A stretch of DNA of 64,000 nt from Sthenelais limicola (GCA_942159475.1 OW804094.1:22729323-22793322); one strand, 5' to 3'. Positions 42,158 through 52,447 are shown, numbered from the stretch's first letter. Notes: generated by a model not told the origin, from the letters alone. Translations and numbers: made by a program.

Positions 42158-42440
42158 AAAGTTGCACTCTCAGTTAAAGCTGCATTCCCAGTTAAACTGC
42201 ACTCTCAGTTAAAGCAGTATTTCCAGTTAAACTGCACTCTCAGTTAAAGCTGCACTCTCAGTTAAAGCAGTATTTCCAGTTAAAGTTGCACTCTCAGTTA
42301 AAGCTGCACCCTCAGTTAAAGCTGCACTCTCAGTTAAAGCAGTATTCCCAGTTAAAGTTGCACTCTCCGTTAAAGCTGCACCCTCAGTTAAAGCAGTATT
42401 CCCAGTTAACTGCTCTCAGTTAAAGCTGCATTCCCAGCTA
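42158..42440. repeat. 18-bp minisatellite derived from a family G end
   Basis: About 15 units close to CAGTTAAAGCTGCACTCT, with variants GCAGTATTTC and GCTGCACCCT recurring in an ordered way. The array ends directly against family G at 42438, and the unit equals the G terminus (reverse of TTAACTGAGAGTGCAGCTTT at 7160-7180). Confidence 0.85.
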
Positions 42441-42657
42441 TTGGGACAAACCAATCATACCAAACTTACTCATAAAATTACTGAACTTGTCAATATTCTG
42501 CTGCTGTTATATGTTTATACAAGGACACCAGTGAGCGATAATAAGTGAAGTCTTCGTAGGTTACGATTTGGGCGGGTCCTCTAAATACAAATACGGACGT
42601 TTTAGAAGCCATGTAAAACTGGACAAACTCTTTCAAAATTTTGAACAAATGATTCTT
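42438..42657 (+). mobile_element. Family G repeat, partial
   Basis: ACAAACCAATCATACCAAAC, ATATTCTGCTGCTGTTATAT and GTGAGCGATAATAAGTGAAG match 6846-7190; the right third is replaced by a B fragment. Confidence 0.65.
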
Positions 42658-42836
42658 TGAAAGTTTAGTGTTCTTAGTATTGTCAATAAATGTACCAAAT
42701 TCCAAGACTGTGCTAAATGTATCTATATGCGTTTCTAAGGTCATCCTAAGCATTATATTTACTAGTTGCTATTTTGCTAATTTACTTATTTTTCATGCAT
42801 GAAATATATCGAAATACTTATTAGACATCCTAATTT
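42658..42836 (+). mobile_element. Family B interior fragment
   Basis: AATGTACCAAATTCCAAGAC through GCGTTTCTAAGGTCATCCTA to CTTATTAGACATCCTAA, lacking both ends. Confidence 0.65.
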
Positions 42837-42929
42837 ATATCACGATCGGGGGTGTTACATGCTGCAAATGAGTGAATACCTGCTATCATATATTGTTGAA
42901 TCGATCCACGCGTGAAAATATGACGTTTT

Positions 42930-43120
42930 TTAAGCCTCATTACAACAACACTCCCTATTGGTTAACGTTACTCTCGCTCATAACGTCACGCCCATTTGTG
43001 ACGTCATACACAGTCTATGCCGTCGTTCATTAGCCAATCAGCTATACACTTTTCTAGCGCTTTGGCATCAAAAAAACAATATGGCGGATCATTGGAGAGA
43101 AGAGAGGTAAACAAATAGTT
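42930..43120 (+). promoter_or_regulatory. CRE/CCAAT promoter-like patch with possible first exon
   Basis: In order: CTATTGGTTAACG (inverted CCAAT), AACGTCACG, TGTGACGTCATAC (CRE), TAGCCAATCAG (CCAAT) and AACAATATGGCGGATCATT, both a YY1-like site and a good start context. The ATG near 43080 opens MADHWREER and meets AG|GTAAAC at about 43107. A further TGACGTCA and TATAAAA follow near 43146-43161. This is the most promoter-like patch in the window, but no downstream exon is identifiable. Confidence 0.35.
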
Positions 43121-43162
43121 TGTTTATTCATTTATTTTACAATATGACGTCATGGTATAAAA

Positions 43163-43279
43163 ATAGGATGTAACTCGGTTAGTTTCTGACTTACTGTACA
43201 CGATGCCCACTCATTTTTTTTTTCGACCAGGCATCTCACTCGAAGCAGTAAGTCAGAAACCAACCGAATTACATCCTAT
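43163..43279. other. 34-bp inverted repeat
   Basis: ATAGGATGTAACTCGGTTAG then TTTCTGACTTACTG pairs with CAGTAAGTCAGAAACCAACC then GAATTACATCCTAT with three mismatches, around a loop of about 50 nt that includes a T9 run. It is probably a tiny inverted-repeat element or a structured transcript. Confidence 0.8.
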
Positions 43280-43281
43280 CA

Positions 43282-43392
43282 TAGTTTACTATCACTGGAA
43301 TCCGCTTGATCTTGTCATTTCAAATAATTATAATGATATCTCAAAATCCATTTTTTGCGACTTGTGGCTCATTTTCCTTTGACACATCACAT
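43282..43392 (+). mobile_element. Family B right-end fragment
   Basis: GTTTACTATCACTGGAATCC, GATATCTCAAAATCC and TTGCGACTTGTGGCTCATTT, ending ACACATCACA followed by TA. It abuts the 34-bp inverted repeat. Confidence 0.75.
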
Positions 43393-43799
43393 AATTATAG
43401 GCCTATGATTGGTTCAATAGTATAGGGCATGTGACCTATGCGGTATCAATAGATTGCAATAGCGGGGATTAAGAGTTATGAAAATATGATATTGATATTT
43501 ACTTAAAGATAATGATAATTAATATGATAAGCTTAGATGGTATTATGTAAAGTTACATAACAGGAGATTAAAAACCGTTGTATAGGATTAACAACACACA
43601 GTAAGTCTACCACTGATGTACCAGAATATCTATCCAGAAGGGAGATTTGGATATAATAGAAGAACCCCTATTTCTAGGAGTGTATAGACTACAAACGAGG
43701 TGAATGTACACATACCTGGAATTCACCTGCCAAACTGCCTCAGATTTAGAAAGCTCTGTAACCACTTGCTTAACTTTGCCCGCCCACCCGCCCCTATCT
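43393..43799. other. Unassigned segment
   Basis: No repeat or gene recognised. Confidence 0.5.
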
Positions 43800-44034
43800 G
43801 GGTCAAATCTTCATCAAATGTACAACCGTCAGCTCTACAAATTTGGTAACTTCTGCTAAATTAGACTGGAAAATTATAAATGCTATATATATCTGAGTAT
43901 TTTTGGCATTGTGTTAATTAGTGACATGTGTTTCTTTGTGTTAAACTGCATTTTGTAAGTCATTTTCCCCTTAGATTTGAATTATTTGAGAGGACGGGTG
44001 AGGGCGAATTGTACATTTTCTGAAAATCTGACCC
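43800..44034 (-). mobile_element. Family A MITE, type 2-like, complete
   Basis: GGGTCAAATCTTCATCAAAT left (decayed) and CTGAAAATCTGACCC right. Confidence 0.84.
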
Positions 44035-44263
44035 ATCTACTCTTGAAGGGCTTTGTACAGGCGAGTCTATAACAACAACAAGGGCTACACATACCTTAGC
44101 ATCCATCCATCCAATCTACATCACTTAACGTGTATGCCCACCCCCTCTATCTCCGCTACTTTTCCTGCTCATCCTATACCAACTCATGTTCACCTTCAAT
44201 CGCATTGAGTTACTCACGCATTGGCTCATGGAATAGGGGGTTTAACATTGGCATTGGCAGTCA

Positions 44264-44722
44264 AGGTTCAGAGCTTAGAGAGTCCCTCCAATCTGAGGGA
44301 AAGCTTTTCCAGTCTAGGCTCAGAGTTGAGAGAGTACTTCCAAACTGAGGGAAAGCTTCTCCAGTCTAGGCTCGAGTTGAGGGAGTCCCTCCAATCTGAG
44401 GGAAAGCCTCTCCAGTCTAGGCTCAGAGCTGGGAGAGTACCTCCAAACTGAGGGAAAGCCTCTCCAGTCTAGGCTCGAGTTGAGGGAGTCCCTCCAATCT
44501 GAGGGAAAGCCTCTCCAGTCTAGGCTTGAGTTGAGAGAGTCCCTCCAATCTGAGGGAAAGCCTCTTTAGTCTAGGCTCAGAGCTGGAAGAGTACCTTCAA
44601 ACTGAGGGAAAGCCTCTCCAGTCTAGGCTCGAGCTGAGAGAGTCCCTCCAATCTGAGGGAAAGCCTCTCCATGCTAGGCTCAGAGTTGGGAAAGCCCCTC
44701 CAATCTGAGGGAAAGCCTTTGA
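44264..44722 (+). repeat. About 50-bp tandem array grown from the family D left end
   Basis: Nine units containing CAGTCTAGGCTCAGAGTTG (or CGAGTTG), GAGAGTCCCTCCAATCTGAG and GGAAAGCCTCT. Units with GAGTAC...CCAAACTGAGG alternate irregularly with GAGTCCC...CCAATCTGAGG. The unit equals the first 50 bp of family D, and the last unit runs on into the rest of a D element at 44723. Lysine/serine-rich frames across it are artefacts. Confidence 0.88.
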
Positions 44723-44780
44723 ATCCAAACCGCAAAATGCCATTCACATCCCATTAGGAAGCTGGGTCCAGGGTCGGGAA
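44723..44780 (+). mobile_element. Family D interior following the tandem array
   Basis: AAACCGCAAAATGCCATTCA and CATCCCATTAGGAAGC continue family D; it is cut off by a family C end. Confidence 0.65.
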
Positions 44781-44829
44781 AGCCATGCGAATCAAGATTG
44801 AAAATGGCGGCTATGCAAATCTCCTATTG
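44781..44829 (-). mobile_element. Family C right-end fragment
   Basis: CCATGCGAATCAAGATTG, AAAATGGCGGCTATGC and AAATCTCCTATT only. Confidence 0.7.
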
Positions 44830-45105
44830 GGTGCTGAAGGTGGGATGGGGGAAGGGGTGCTAATGTGAAAACATTCCACACATTCCACTGCTACATTCCA
44901 TAAGACAGGTGGTTCCAGTTCTCCAGCCTCCCATTCATCCATCGCATACCTCTCCCCCCACTTTCTGTATCAATGCACAGTTATAGGGAGTAAAGTAACC
45001 TAGTGGGAATGTGTGAAGTGTGGGTAGAACTTTACAAGGTGAAACGTGAACTAAACAGTCTTTCACCACTCCTCGGAGGGCTGTGTATGAGTGTGCTGAT
45101 AGATA

Positions 45106-45327
45106 GGTCAGATTTTCAGAAAATGTACAATTGGCAGCTGTACACATTAAGAAAACTTTGCTAAATTAGGCTGCAATTTGGTCAATACTAGGTAAATTCA
45201 AGTATATTCGGCATTGCATTGATTCTAGCAATCTGTTTGGTTAGGTTGAACTCTATTTTCATCTGAAATTTGGGTTATTTGAGAAGATTGACGAAGTAGA
45301 GTTGTATATTTTCTGAAAATCTCACCC
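45106..45327 (-). mobile_element. Family A MITE, type 1
   Basis: GGTCAGATTTTCAGAAAATG left, CTGAAAATCTCACCC right. Lacks about 12 bp in the TTGAACTTTATTTTCG part. Confidence 0.88.
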
Positions 45328-45463
45328 ATGTGTGATAAACAGGTCTGTGAGAAGAGGCAACCTCTAGATGATCTATGGCCAGAGGGTAAACACAATGAGT
45401 TATGCATCCTCTACTAGACCTTCAATGGACATTCCTTTCCTCTGTTTCAACCAACACCTATAT

Positions 45464-45688
45464 GGGTCAGATTTTCAGAAAATGTACAATTTGTCCTCTC
45501 AAATAACCCAATTTTCCGACGGAAATAAAGTTCAAAATTCAGTTTAATATAACCAAACCGATTGCTTGAACCAAGGCAATACAAAATATACTCAGATACA
45601 CCTAGTATTGACCATTTTTCAGTCTACTTTAGTAGAACGTACTAAATGCTTAGATCTGCAAATTGTACATTTTCTGAAAATCTGACCC
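45464..45688 (+). mobile_element. Family A MITE, type 2-like
   Basis: Intact TIRs with TA on both sides; the CCTTCACCAAT stretch after the left TIR is deleted (ACAATTTGTCCTCTCAAATA). Confidence 0.87.
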
Positions 45689-45738
45689 ATATCTCACTTT
45701 TCGTTTTATAACAGAGATACCAAACGGATATAGCATAT

Positions 45739-45975
45739 GGGTCAGATTTTTTAGAAAATGTACAATTGGCTGCTTTACGCATTTTGGTAAATTCTGCTAA
45801 ATTAGGCTGCAATTTGGTCAATACTTGGTAAATTCGAGTATATTTGGCATTGCATTGATTCTAGCAATCTGTTTGGTTAGGTTGAACTGAGTTTTGAACT
45901 TAATTTTTGTCTTAAATTTTGGTTATTAGAGAGGATTGGTGAAGGTGAATTGTACATTTTCTGGCGATTTCACCC
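45739..45975 (-). mobile_element. Family A MITE, type 1, variant right tip
   Basis: GGGTCAGATTTTTTAG left; CTGGCGATTTCACCC right. Starts only 50 bp after the previous copy, in opposite orientation. Confidence 0.88.
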
Positions 45976-46173
45976 ACATGCAATCTAAGATATATAAATC
46001 TGCATGTTGCAATGCCCGTATTACAGGAATCCCCAGATCTGGATCCATGATGTTTTGATATATACATCCTTGAGTCATATAGTAATATCACATAACCATG
46101 AAATAAAATTTCTTTAAACCTTTTTAATTAACTCATATTACCCCGTATGACCGTCCTCTTCATAATAACCATG

Positions 46174-46353
46174 CTTTCCCTTCAAACGAAGTGAAAGCCT
46201 TTCACCTCAAACTGCAAAGTGCCATTTAAATTCCATTAAGACCTCAAAATGTCATTATATTCCCATTAAAACGCAAAGATCTAGGCCAGAAAACCAATTA
46301 GCAAAATAGGCTGACATACCATTCTTATCTGATCTGAGGGTTTGGACCTAGAG
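46174..46353 (+). mobile_element. Family D repeat, left tip missing
   Basis: CTTCAAACGAAGTGAAAGCC, AATTCCATTAAGACC, AAACCAATTAGC, and the right end GGTTTGGACCTAGAGTGAC. Confidence 0.8.
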
Positions 46354-46419
46354 TGACTCCAGATTGGGCAGTCAGCACCTGTCAATCACAGGTATGGCTA
46401 ATTAGCATTAAGCTTTCCA

Positions 46420-46648
46420 CTAACATCATACCTTGTGTAAATGATCTATAAAAACAAACTGCATGATGGGAATGATGAAGTCTTGTATTATGTACACATA
46501 AAACACATAGATATTTACATGAGATCACTGTTAAATATTCCATGCTGAATATAACATGTATTCTATAGCGTATGTACACTGATATACAACTCCCAGAATT
46601 CCATGCGAATCGAGATTCAAGATGGCGGAAATGCAAGTCCCCTATTGC
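46420..46648 (-). mobile_element. Family C, left part missing
   Basis: Starts inside at TAACATCATACCTTGTG; ends TTCAAGATGGCGGAAATGC and AAGTCCCCTATT. Confidence 0.8.
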
Positions 46649-47018
46649 ATTAAGCCCTTGGAGGAGGTGTTCGCCAAGTCCGGCTTGGGGCTAATATACA
46701 TAACACAGCCCAATGGGTGATAAAATTCATTAGTATTACGAGGTCCGTAAGGAGGGCAGATAGTGGGAGAGGTACGACTTGTCCACTCTGGTTAGATAAG
46801 TACTGGTTGGCATGGGGGTAAACCCATTTTGCATTGTGTTAATCGTTGTACCACTTGGCTAGTACCAAGAGCCGCATATTTGTGTATGTATAGGTTTACA
46901 CTGTTACAAATACAGTGACGTGAAAATCGGTCTTCAACGTTATTTGGGCGTTGGTGTAATGTTACAACTGCCCAGTCTTAGTGTGGGGTAAGAGCGTATT
47001 AGTTCTAATGGGTAGGCA
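46649..47018. other. Unassigned segment
   Basis: No repeat or gene recognised. Confidence 0.5.
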
Positions 47019-47224
47019 GTCTAGGCCCAATGTTGAGAGAGTCCCTTCAAACGAAGGGAAAGCCTCTCTCACCTCAAACTGCAAAGTGTCATTATAATTC
47101 CATTAAGACCGCAAAATGTCATTATATTTCCATTAAAGCGCCGAGATCTAGACCAGGAAACCGATCAGCAAAGTAGGCTGACATACCATTAATTCTTATC
47201 TGATCGGAGGGTTTGGACCTAGAG
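47019..47224 (+). mobile_element. Family D repeat, complete
   Basis: CAGTCTAGGCCCAATGTTGA left and GAGGGTTTGGACCTAGAGTG right; the most intact D copy in the window. Confidence 0.87.
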
Positions 47225-47829
47225 TGTAGGGTGGTATTCAGAAGTACTTCCCACACCCTTCAAACGATTTTCTACCGATATTAACACAATTTTAGCAAGA
47301 CTAAAATCTTTTTATATTAAAGGTAGAAATTAAAGAACTGAAATTATTGTGCGCCCCCGCATAAAGTGCAAGTCATACATTAGCCACATGTTAGTGAATA
47401 GTGATTTCACATGACACATAGGATTTCTTTGTTAAAAGTTTAAGAGGTGTAGTTAAAATATAAGTACATATTCCTTGTAATCGACCATGACGAAACATGT
47501 CGCTGTTCTGTATAGCACTGTCTCAGTTCCATTGATGACGGAAGGCAATATTATTCCTTCAGGAATGGAAATTTCACATAATTAGTTTTTTAACATGGTT
47601 GATTGCAAAGAGTGACTCACAGGGCAACGGTTTGACAGAAAAGGTCCGCAATTTTCCTCCTTCTTGAAGAAGGCCGTTTTTCATGTTTGAAATACCTGTC
47701 AGACAGACTGTACCTTTGTTTCATGCATCCAAGTTGGCCTGACTGTCCTCTGACTTCCCACCAGCGACAAAAATCGGCTCAGTGGAGAAGTGGCCTAACT
47801 GCATGGGCAGACCTCTCCCTGAGTTACAG
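47225..47829. other. Unassigned segment
   Basis: GACGAAACATGTCG near 47489 is palindromic, but no matching element is seen. No gene supported. Confidence 0.45.
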
Positions 47830-48801
47830 TCAGGGTGGGTGGGCCCTAACATCTGAAAATAAGCGAAAAGTGGGCCCTATCGTTGTTGGGCCGTAACGTC
47901 ATTGGGCCCTAACGTCTGTAGACCCAAAGTCGGCATGGGGCAACGGTACCCAGACGCTTCGTCCCAAAACCGCGTCGGCCCAGACACTTGAGCCTCGTCG
48001 GCCCAAGGCTTAGGCCGCCTCGGCCCAAGGGGTAGACCGTGTCGGCCCAAGGGGTAAACCGCGTCGGCCCAATGGATCTGACCACGAAATAGGACACCCT
48101 TGACGTTCAAGAAGTGGGTGTTCTAATGCCGTCAAAGTCAAAAACCCTTTTTCTGGTCCTTATTCCTTCATTTTTTTCTAGACTTAGGCTATAATTCAAA
48201 TGAATAAATTCTCCTCTGAGTGATATACATTATTGATTGATACTTAGCCTGTGTGCCTATCTCCGCGAAGCGGGGTTATTCCTGTCTGATGACAGGAATA
48301 ACAGGGTAGATATTCTAACTAATTGATACTATGAACTATTTCAAACAGTAAAACATTAGAATAAAGAGGCTGACACATTCGTTTGGCAAATAGGGTTTTC
48401 CCATGTCAGGGGGACAGCAACCTGTCCCGTTTTGTGATCACCTATCTTTAATGGGTTTGTTCATAATGAAATTAGTTAGCTAGATCCCTTGCAAATGGAC
48501 CAAATTAAAGAATATGCGCTATATTTCATAACTACATCCACCTATTAAATCTGCCATTAGTGTAGGAAGGTGGGGAGCAATGACGGACCCCCCTATTCAA
48601 GGATTTTGATGGCATTGTTCTCTTTTTTCTAACCCTTTTTTTTACATTAATTGAAAGCTATTTGGGCCTTGGGCCGAGCCGGTCTTGGGGGTGGGCCGAC
48701 GCGGTTTTAGAGGTGGGCCGACGTGGTTTTGGAGGTGGGCCGACGCGGCGCACAGGTGGGCCGACGGGGCTTGGGCCGACACGGTGTTGGGCCGACGTGT
48801 C
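47830..48801. mobile_element. Candidate foldback-like element with GGGCCGACGCGG arrays
   Basis: The left array (47958-48073) holds five units of about 22 bp in the form ACCGCGTCGGCCCAAGGGGT; the right array (48668-48801) holds seven units in the opposite form, TGGGCCGACGCGGTTTTAGA. An outer left block (47836-47930) repeats GGGCCCTAACGTC-like text four times. The arrays face each other across about 590 bp of AT-rich DNA. Inverted arrays of short GC-rich repeats at both ends are the plan of foldback elements. No transposase frame; target duplications are not resolved. Confidence 0.55.
48261..48302. other. Two adjacent hairpins
   Basis: CTCCGC-GAA-GCGGGG is followed at once by GTTATTCCTGTC-TGAT-GACAGGAATAAC, a perfect 12-bp stem. 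Both lie in the spacer of the foldback-like element. They could be transcript structures or the relic of another element end. Confidence 0.75.
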
Positions 48802-49488
48802 TATGAATCGGGGCAACTATTGTGTCACACACTCTATAAAACCTCTCTTTCTAACAGTGTAGAGGACAGCTTGAGTCGACCGAGTAACCCAAGGTTAGAA
48901 TGAGTTAGGCCAGCAGCTCCTCTATGTCCTGGTTATTAAACGCATGTAAACATTGCTCATGATGAGAAAATAGGATAATGCTCCTGTACATAATGCTCTA
49001 CCACCATTTAACCTTATCAGCACCCCGGAATTTACATGATAATGACATGATAATTTACATGGTAATTAATGTACATGTATGTATACATATATAATATACA
49101 TGTTAACCCTGTCTGTTCGATAACAGGATATTTCTATATATGAGGGATATGATCGTCTAAATAGTTTCACCAATTGTAGGGTTAGGGATAACCCACTGGA
49201 CCTCTATTCTCACCAAAATTGCACTCTTTTATTGCACTAAAATAATGTAGATGAAGTGATGTTATACAGCCTTGATTAGGCTACTGAGGAAAGAGTATTT
49301 AGATAATTAGTAATTAGTAAATTAATGTAATTAATTAGACAGCTTAGTATGCTCTGATAAGATTAAGTGTATTCCAACGATGTCAAGATTTTGACACAAT
49401 ATTATTCGATGATATCCTATTAGGTTTCATTTGAACCAAACATCAACTGAACACGGACCTATAACTTATTGCCTTGATAGGTTAAACC
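48802..49488. other. Unassigned AT-rich segment
   Basis: ACATGATAATGACATGATAA and GTACATGTATGTATACATAT are low-complexity; no gene or family recognised. Confidence 0.5.
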
Positions 49489-49836
49489 GATAGGGGAATT
49501 GCATGTGCCACTGCGCAGGTCTACTGCAGTGCATGCTGGGATGGATTCCGTTGAAATCTGACATACAAATATTCGGCAACATTTATCGAAAAATTGCAAA
49601 AATGTTTTCACCAGTATCGGAGCTTGTATAAATGATCTATGAAAACCAAATGCATTATGGGAAAGATTGGGACTTGCGTCATGGAAACATCTATAACACA
49701 TGAATTTTTACATCAGAGCATTGATGAATATTTCATGCTGAACATGACATGTTTTCTATAGATTTTACACAATACCATTAGTCCCATAATTCAATGCGAA
49801 TCAGGATTCAAAATGGCAGCTATGCAAATCCCCTAT
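49489..49836 (-). mobile_element. Family C MITE, complete
   Basis: ATAGGGGAATTGCATGTGCC left and GCTATGCAAATCCCCTATT right. Confidence 0.88.
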
Positions 49837-50166
49837 TAATGTTCAATTAATTAGACAGTTTAATGTGCTCTGACACCGATTGCTATGTGGAAATAAATGT
49901 CCAAATTCCTAGAAAAGTGTTGTGCAAGAATATACTGAATATCTGGCAGTTGCTCATAGTTATGGAATTTGATTAATCGAGAAAGATAATGAATCAGAAT
50001 TTGTTCAACCATAAATGCAAATCATGTACAATTGTGAAGCACCCTGAATTATGATACTAGATAACTATATACAGAATAAATAGGTAAATAATTACTGCAT
50101 CAGTTTCACTGTATTGACGTTACAACGCTATTGACACCATTGGTCGTAGAATGCCATTCATACATT
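49837..50166. other. Unassigned segment
   Basis: AATTAATTAGACAGTTTAAT near 49845 echoes TTAATTAGACAGCTTAG near 49331, so text on the two sides of the family C copy is partly duplicated. No gene. Confidence 0.45.
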
Positions 50167-50400
50167 GGTCAGATTTTCAGAAAATGTACAATTCGCCTTC
50201 ACTAATTCTCTCGAATAACACACATTTAAGACAAAAATGAGCTTCAAAATGCACTTTAACATAATAGAATTGATACTTTAAGTCAATGCGATACTAAATA
50301 TACTCAGATATACCCGGTATTATTCATTTTTCAGCTTAATTTAGCAGAATTTCCTAAATGTGTAGAGCTGCCAATTGTACATTTTCTGGAAATCTGACCT
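50167..50400 (+). mobile_element. Family A MITE, type 2, complete
   Basis: TGGTCAGATTTTCAG left, TGGAAATCTGACC right; the outer G/C is reduced on both sides. Confidence 0.87.
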
Positions 50401-50775
50401 ACATGCCATAACAGCTAAATTTACCCAAAGTAATATTTTTGTTTACAGTGGAGTCGATGAACCAGGGATGAACCCCCTTTATTTCGTTATTAACATAATA
50501 ATATCCAAGATACAACTAGTATATATGTATTCTGTTTCAACAGTATCTCAATTTGATACCAACCTTTTCTTTAGATTTTATATGAAAGGAAAATATATAA
50601 AAAAAACACACAAATAGGGGTGTCCCGAATTAAAAACTATTGTCCCGACAAAAAGAAAATGTAGAAGGATATAGTGAATAGTAGAAGATGAAAAAAGATT
50701 ATTGATAAATTCTTCCAAACAGTAAAAAGAAATGCAACAGTTCTTAGATAAATGGAACAGGAACTTTAGGCTCAT

Positions 50776-51016
50776 GGGTCAGATTTTCAGAAAATGTACA
50801 ACTCAACTTCGCCAATCTTCTCAAATAACCCAAATTTCAGACGAAAATAAAGTTCAAAATACAGTTCAACCTAACCAAACAGATTGCTAGAATCAATGCA
50901 ATGCCGAATATACTTGAATTTACCTAGTATTGACCAAATTGCAGCCTAATTTAGGAAAGTTTTCTTAATGTGTACAGCTGCCAATAATTATTGTACATTT
51001 TCTGAAAATCTGACCC
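50776..51016 (+). mobile_element. Family A MITE, type 1, complete
   Basis: Intact TIRs; an extra ATAATT in the right inner part (CCAATAATTATTGTACATT). Confidence 0.9.
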
Positions 51017-51186
51017 AAGTACCTCTTGTGTCTCCTTACAATATCAATTTAATTCAAGCTGCCTATACGATGTAATGCATGCATTTATAATATTAATATT
51101 CTCATCAGGATCTTTGTAATTTTATGTTTAAACAGTCTTTTTTTTTGTTTAAACAGTCTTAACCATCTGCCTATCCTCTTTTGTAT

Positions 51187-51287
51187 GAGTCAGATGCATT
51201 AGTTATAGGAAAATCAGTGTGGTTATGTCGATTTTCTCTTAAATTTGGCTTATTTGAGAGGCGAATTCGCCCATTTAGTCACCCATA
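51187..51287 (-). mobile_element. Family A type 3 remnant with large deletion
   Basis: GAGTCAGATGCATTAG, then GTTATGTCGATTTTCTCTTA and TTTGGCTTATTTGAGAGGCG, ending TCACCCATA. Both tips survive in decayed form. Confidence 0.5.
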
Positions 51288-51418
51288 TGCCCTGTCCTCT
51301 TGTCTCTGATGTGACAAAATATTATACCCCACACCTGCGTATGAATAGAGGACAGGTGGAGTTGCTCACTCCTGTACTTCTGTACTTACCACACCCAACC
51401 CAACGCACCCATATATAT

Positions 51419-51653
51419 GGGTCAAATTTTCAGAAAATGTACAATTCACCTTCACCAATCCTTTCAAATAACCCAAATTTCAGACGAAAATAAAGTTCAA
51501 AATACAGTTCAACCTAACCAAACAGATTGCTAGAATCAGTGCAATGCCAAATATACCCGAATTTACCTAGTATTGACCAAATTGCAGCCTAATTTAGCAG
51601 AATTTACTAAATGTGCACAGCTGCCAATTGTACATTTTCTGGAAATCTGACCC
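51419..51653 (+). mobile_element. Family A MITE, type 1, complete
   Basis: GGGTCAAATTTTCAG left, TGGAAATCTGACCC right, with TA flanks. Confidence 0.9.
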
Positions 51654-51732
51654 ATATATACACCCATGGGGGTTTGTCAATATAGCTTGGGTTTGGGTGC
51701 AGACCCGTTATTGTTTGTATTGAATATGATAT

Positions 51733-51922
51733 GGGTCAGATTTTCAGTAAATGCACAATCTACAGTTCTACACATCTATCAAATTCTGCTAAATAATTAG
51801 AGTGAAAATTGATAAATACTAGGTATATCTGAGTGTATTCTGTATTGTATTCATTCAATGAATCAGTCTGGCTATGTTGAACTGTATTTTGAACCTGATT
51901 TTCCTCTTAAATTTGAGATATA
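51733..51922 (-). mobile_element. Family A MITE, type 3, right end missing
   Basis: GGGTCAGATTTTCAGTAAAT and CACAATCTACAGTTCTACAC; the body runs to TTAAATTTGAGATA and stops. Confidence 0.8.
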
Positions 51923-52212
51923 CGTGAATACATAAGAATCACTGTTATTATTCCACTATTTGTTATTATGACAAGTATAAACGGCAAACTAAACAGGAAT
52001 AAAAAAAAACAGAAAACATTACGGCAAAATCAACAATTTTATCAAGGCTATCGTAAATAGTATGTTACTTCTTAAAAACAGTCTTAAGTTTAAGATTTCT
52101 CATAATTATAAGATGTCTTTTTATGAAACACCCTAATGCAGAAGTAAAAACCCTAATGTATGTTTAGTTAATTTACTCAGTAGCTCGTGTAATTGCTTCC
52201 TTTGCTGTATAT
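51923..52212. other. Unassigned segment
   Basis: Contains CTTAAAAACAGTCTTAAGTT, related to text near 12335, so probably part of an unrecognised repeat. Confidence 0.4.
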
Positions 52213-52447
52213 GGGTCGGATTTTCAGAAAATGTACAATTCACCTTCACCAATCCTCTCAAATAACCCACATTTCAAACGAAAATAAAGTTCAAAATACA
52301 GTTCAACCTAACCAAACAGATTGCTAGAATCAATGCAATGCAGAATATACTCGAATTTACCTAGTATTGTCCAAATTGCAGCCTTTTTTAGCAGAATTTA
52401 CTAAATGTGTACAGCTGCCAATTGTACATTTTCTGAAACTTTGACCC
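52213..52447 (+). mobile_element. Family A MITE, type 1, complete
   Basis: GGGTCGGATTTTCAG left, CTGAAACTTTGACCC right. Confidence 0.9.

Noticed and set aside
44130..44451. Frames with repeated SLQSEGKPLQSRL text
   Set aside because: Translation of the 50-bp family D-derived array.
47485..47510. GACGAAACATGTCG as a possible second Penelope/hammerhead motif
   Set aside because: The CTGATGA part of the core is absent and the stretch is simply palindromic.
47877..48903. Frames rich in GPTR/WADAV text
   Set aside because: Translation of the GGGCCGACGCGG arrays on either strand; no conserved domain.
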